Source: a virus. From it: a stretch of 27,965 bases of DNA. The stretch covers positions 1-27,965 of IMG/VR virus record IMGVR_UViG_3300027734_004120, one strand, 5' to 3'. Made by a program: the position numbers and the translations under genes. Positions 27,083 to 27,965 of this stretch are shown here, one piece after another; the first letter of the stretch is position 1, and each line of letters begins with the position of its first letter. The notes under the pieces were generated by a model that made no database searches, was not told the DNA's origin, and was given only the letters and a program-made list of their open reading frames with translations.

Positions 27083-27244
27083 ATGAGCCGTATCGCCACT
27101 CGTATTTTCTTCATCCTCGCCCACCTGGCCCGTGCTCAGAAGGACGACCACACCGCGATGTACACCGCCCACCTCCTGGGCATCCTTGAGGCCGAGGGCC
27201 TCAAGGTCGACCGCCGGTCAGGCCACCTGGGCGTGCGCGCCTAA
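27083..27244 (+). CDS. Small hypothetical protein
   Basis: This 53-aa protein starts MSRIATRIFFILAHLA at the ATG at 27083, preceded by AAGGAGG at 6 nt. A hydrophobic N-terminal helix is followed by RAQKDDHTAMYTAHLLGILE and a basic tail (DRRSGHLGVRA). It is too short for most gene callers, but has a strong ribosome site and a terminator 30 nt after its stop. Function unknown. Confidence 0.6.
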   Translation: MSRIATRIFFILAHLARAQKDDHTAMYTAHLLGILEAEGLKVDRRSGHLGVRA

Positions 27245-27274
27245 GGCCAGGCGGTGGCACCCTCGGTGGGGTGG

Positions 27275-27306
27275 AAAAAGGGCGCGGCAAATACGCGCCT
27301 TTTTTG
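27275..27306 (+). terminator. Intrinsic terminator
   Basis: AAAAAGGGCGCG pairs with CGCGCCTTTTTT around GCAAATA; the stem GGCGCG/CGCGCC (27281-27286 with 27294-27299) is followed by T residues 27300-27305. It ends the transcript of the 53-aa gene. Confidence 0.85.
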
Positions 27307-27395
27307 GTCTCACCGAGACCTCGCCCCATAGTGGGGCCCCGGCAGTCTCGCCGGCCAGGTTCGCTTGCCTGGAACTCACCAAGCAGGAGTCGCTA

Positions 27396-27818
27396 ATGAA
27401 TGCCAACTTTGTCGCCGCCTGCCTCATCTCGGACAACAACCTCCACGCCGCCTGGGAGGCGGCGGGGGTCGCCGCCAGGAAGTGTAATGGTGGATTGGAC
27501 ACACTCCCCGGCAACGAGGAGTTGCACGCGCGCTCCCGCGCGCGGGAGGAGACCATGTGTCGCGCCCACTCGGCGCTTGAGAAGCTGGGGCTGCGCCTGC
27601 CCTACAGCACCCGCACCCAGGCCGAAGTCTTCACGGACTTCAATGGGAAGTGGGGCGAGGACCCGTTCAACGGGTTCTGTTGGTCAATCGCTGAAACCGC
27701 GCTCAAGGCGCGGGAGACGCGCATGATTGAGCAAGAGTTGGAATGGGTTGAGACCGCCAAGGCCATGGAAGAGGCGGCAATTGAGCAGGCGAACAGCTTC
27801 AAGCGGGTCCACGCCTGA
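27396..27818 (+). CDS. Hypothetical protein
   Basis: This 140-aa protein starts MNANFVAACLISDNNL at the ATG at 27396, with CAGGAGT upstream. It is helical (LHAAWEAAGVAARKCNGGLD, LHARSRAREETMCRAHSALE), with a central aromatic segment (YSTRTQAEVFTDFNGKWGED, PFNGFCWSIAETALKARETR) and an acidic C-terminal helix (IEQELEWVETAKAMEEAAIE). No family recognised. The longer frame starting upstream crosses the previous terminator and was rejected. It is followed by a terminator, so it is probably its own unit. Confidence 0.65.
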   Translation: MNANFVAACLISDNNLHAAWEAAGVAARKCNGGLDTLPGNEELHARSRAREETMCRAHSALEKLGLRLPYSTRTQAEVFTDFNGKWGEDPFNGFCWSIAETALKARETRMIEQELEWVETAKAMEEAAIEQANSFKRVHA

Positions 27819-27862
27819 GACCTAGCCGCCCAAGGGCGGCCGCCCGTCGGGGCGTAAGACAG

Positions 27863-27894
27863 GGACGCGAGGAATTTTCTCGTGTCCTTTTCTT
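27863..27894 (+). terminator. Intrinsic terminator
   Basis: GGACGCGAG (27863-27871) pairs with CTCGTGTCC (27879-27887) with one G-T pair, then TTTTCTTT. It follows the 140-aa gene by about 45 nt. Confidence 0.8.
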
Positions 27895-27965
27895 TCGACT
27901 CGACGCGTCCCCAGTGTGGGGACCCCCGTGCGGGAGCGCGCACGTGAAAATCCGCTCTAGTCCCG

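Overview
The window looks like part of a tailed double-stranded DNA phage genome (Caudoviricetes), possibly integrated, from a GC-rich host. It carries a large terminase, a portal, an XkdF-type prohead protease, a prohead core protein, an HK97-fold-type capsid protein, a collagen-like fibre and a cell-wall hydrolase. I cannot name the host. Genes are packed end to end, mostly with ATGA, GTGA or TGATG stop/start overlaps. I used these overlaps to choose many starts. No tRNA, rRNA, IS element, integrase or CRISPR array was seen.

Layout. From about 23.9 kb down to 1, every convincing gene is on the minus strand. Read in the direction of transcription: (i) 23.9-17.5 kb is an early or accessory block with a DpdA-like 7-deazaguanine DNA-modification enzyme, a zinc-ribbon protein, two HTH regulators, a C5-cytosine methyltransferase with a second long reading frame overlapping it, small hypotheticals, a HAD phosphatase, a MazG-like protein and a winged-helix protein. 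(ii) 17.5-13.1 kb is an operon behind a recognisable promoter that encodes a SleB-type hydrolase, a small two-helix membrane protein, a coiled-coil membrane protein and a complete response regulator/histidine kinase pair. (iii) 13.1-10.7 kb has a second copy of the same promoter motif followed by a DEDDh exonuclease, an N6-adenine-type methyltransferase and small proteins. (iv) 10.7-1 kb is the packaging and head module: small DNA-binding and coiled-coil proteins (one may be the small terminase), TerL, portal, protease, core protein, major capsid protein, a holin-like protein, a terminator, and a collagen-like fibre cut off by the window edge.

From 23.9 to 25.0 kb is a roughly 1.1 kb divergent non-coding region with an AT-rich segment, an 11-nt C-rich tandem repeat, palindromes and a chain of hairpins. 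Beyond it (25.0-28.0 kb) the strand switches to plus, with four small unrecognised genes. These are separated by strong GC-rich hairpins, one cloverleaf-like multibranched fold, and three good intrinsic terminators.

How it fits together: packaging and head genes form the late block. Three DNA-modifying enzymes (DpdA, C5 and N6 methyltransferases) suggest heavy protection of the genome against restriction. The two-component system shares an operon with the lysis genes, so a sensory input to lysis or host physiology is conceivable. The most unusual items are the DnaJ-type cysteine-rich domain inside TerL, the 891-nt dual-frame overlap at the C5 methyltransferase, the phage two-component system, and the structured non-coding plus-strand segments.
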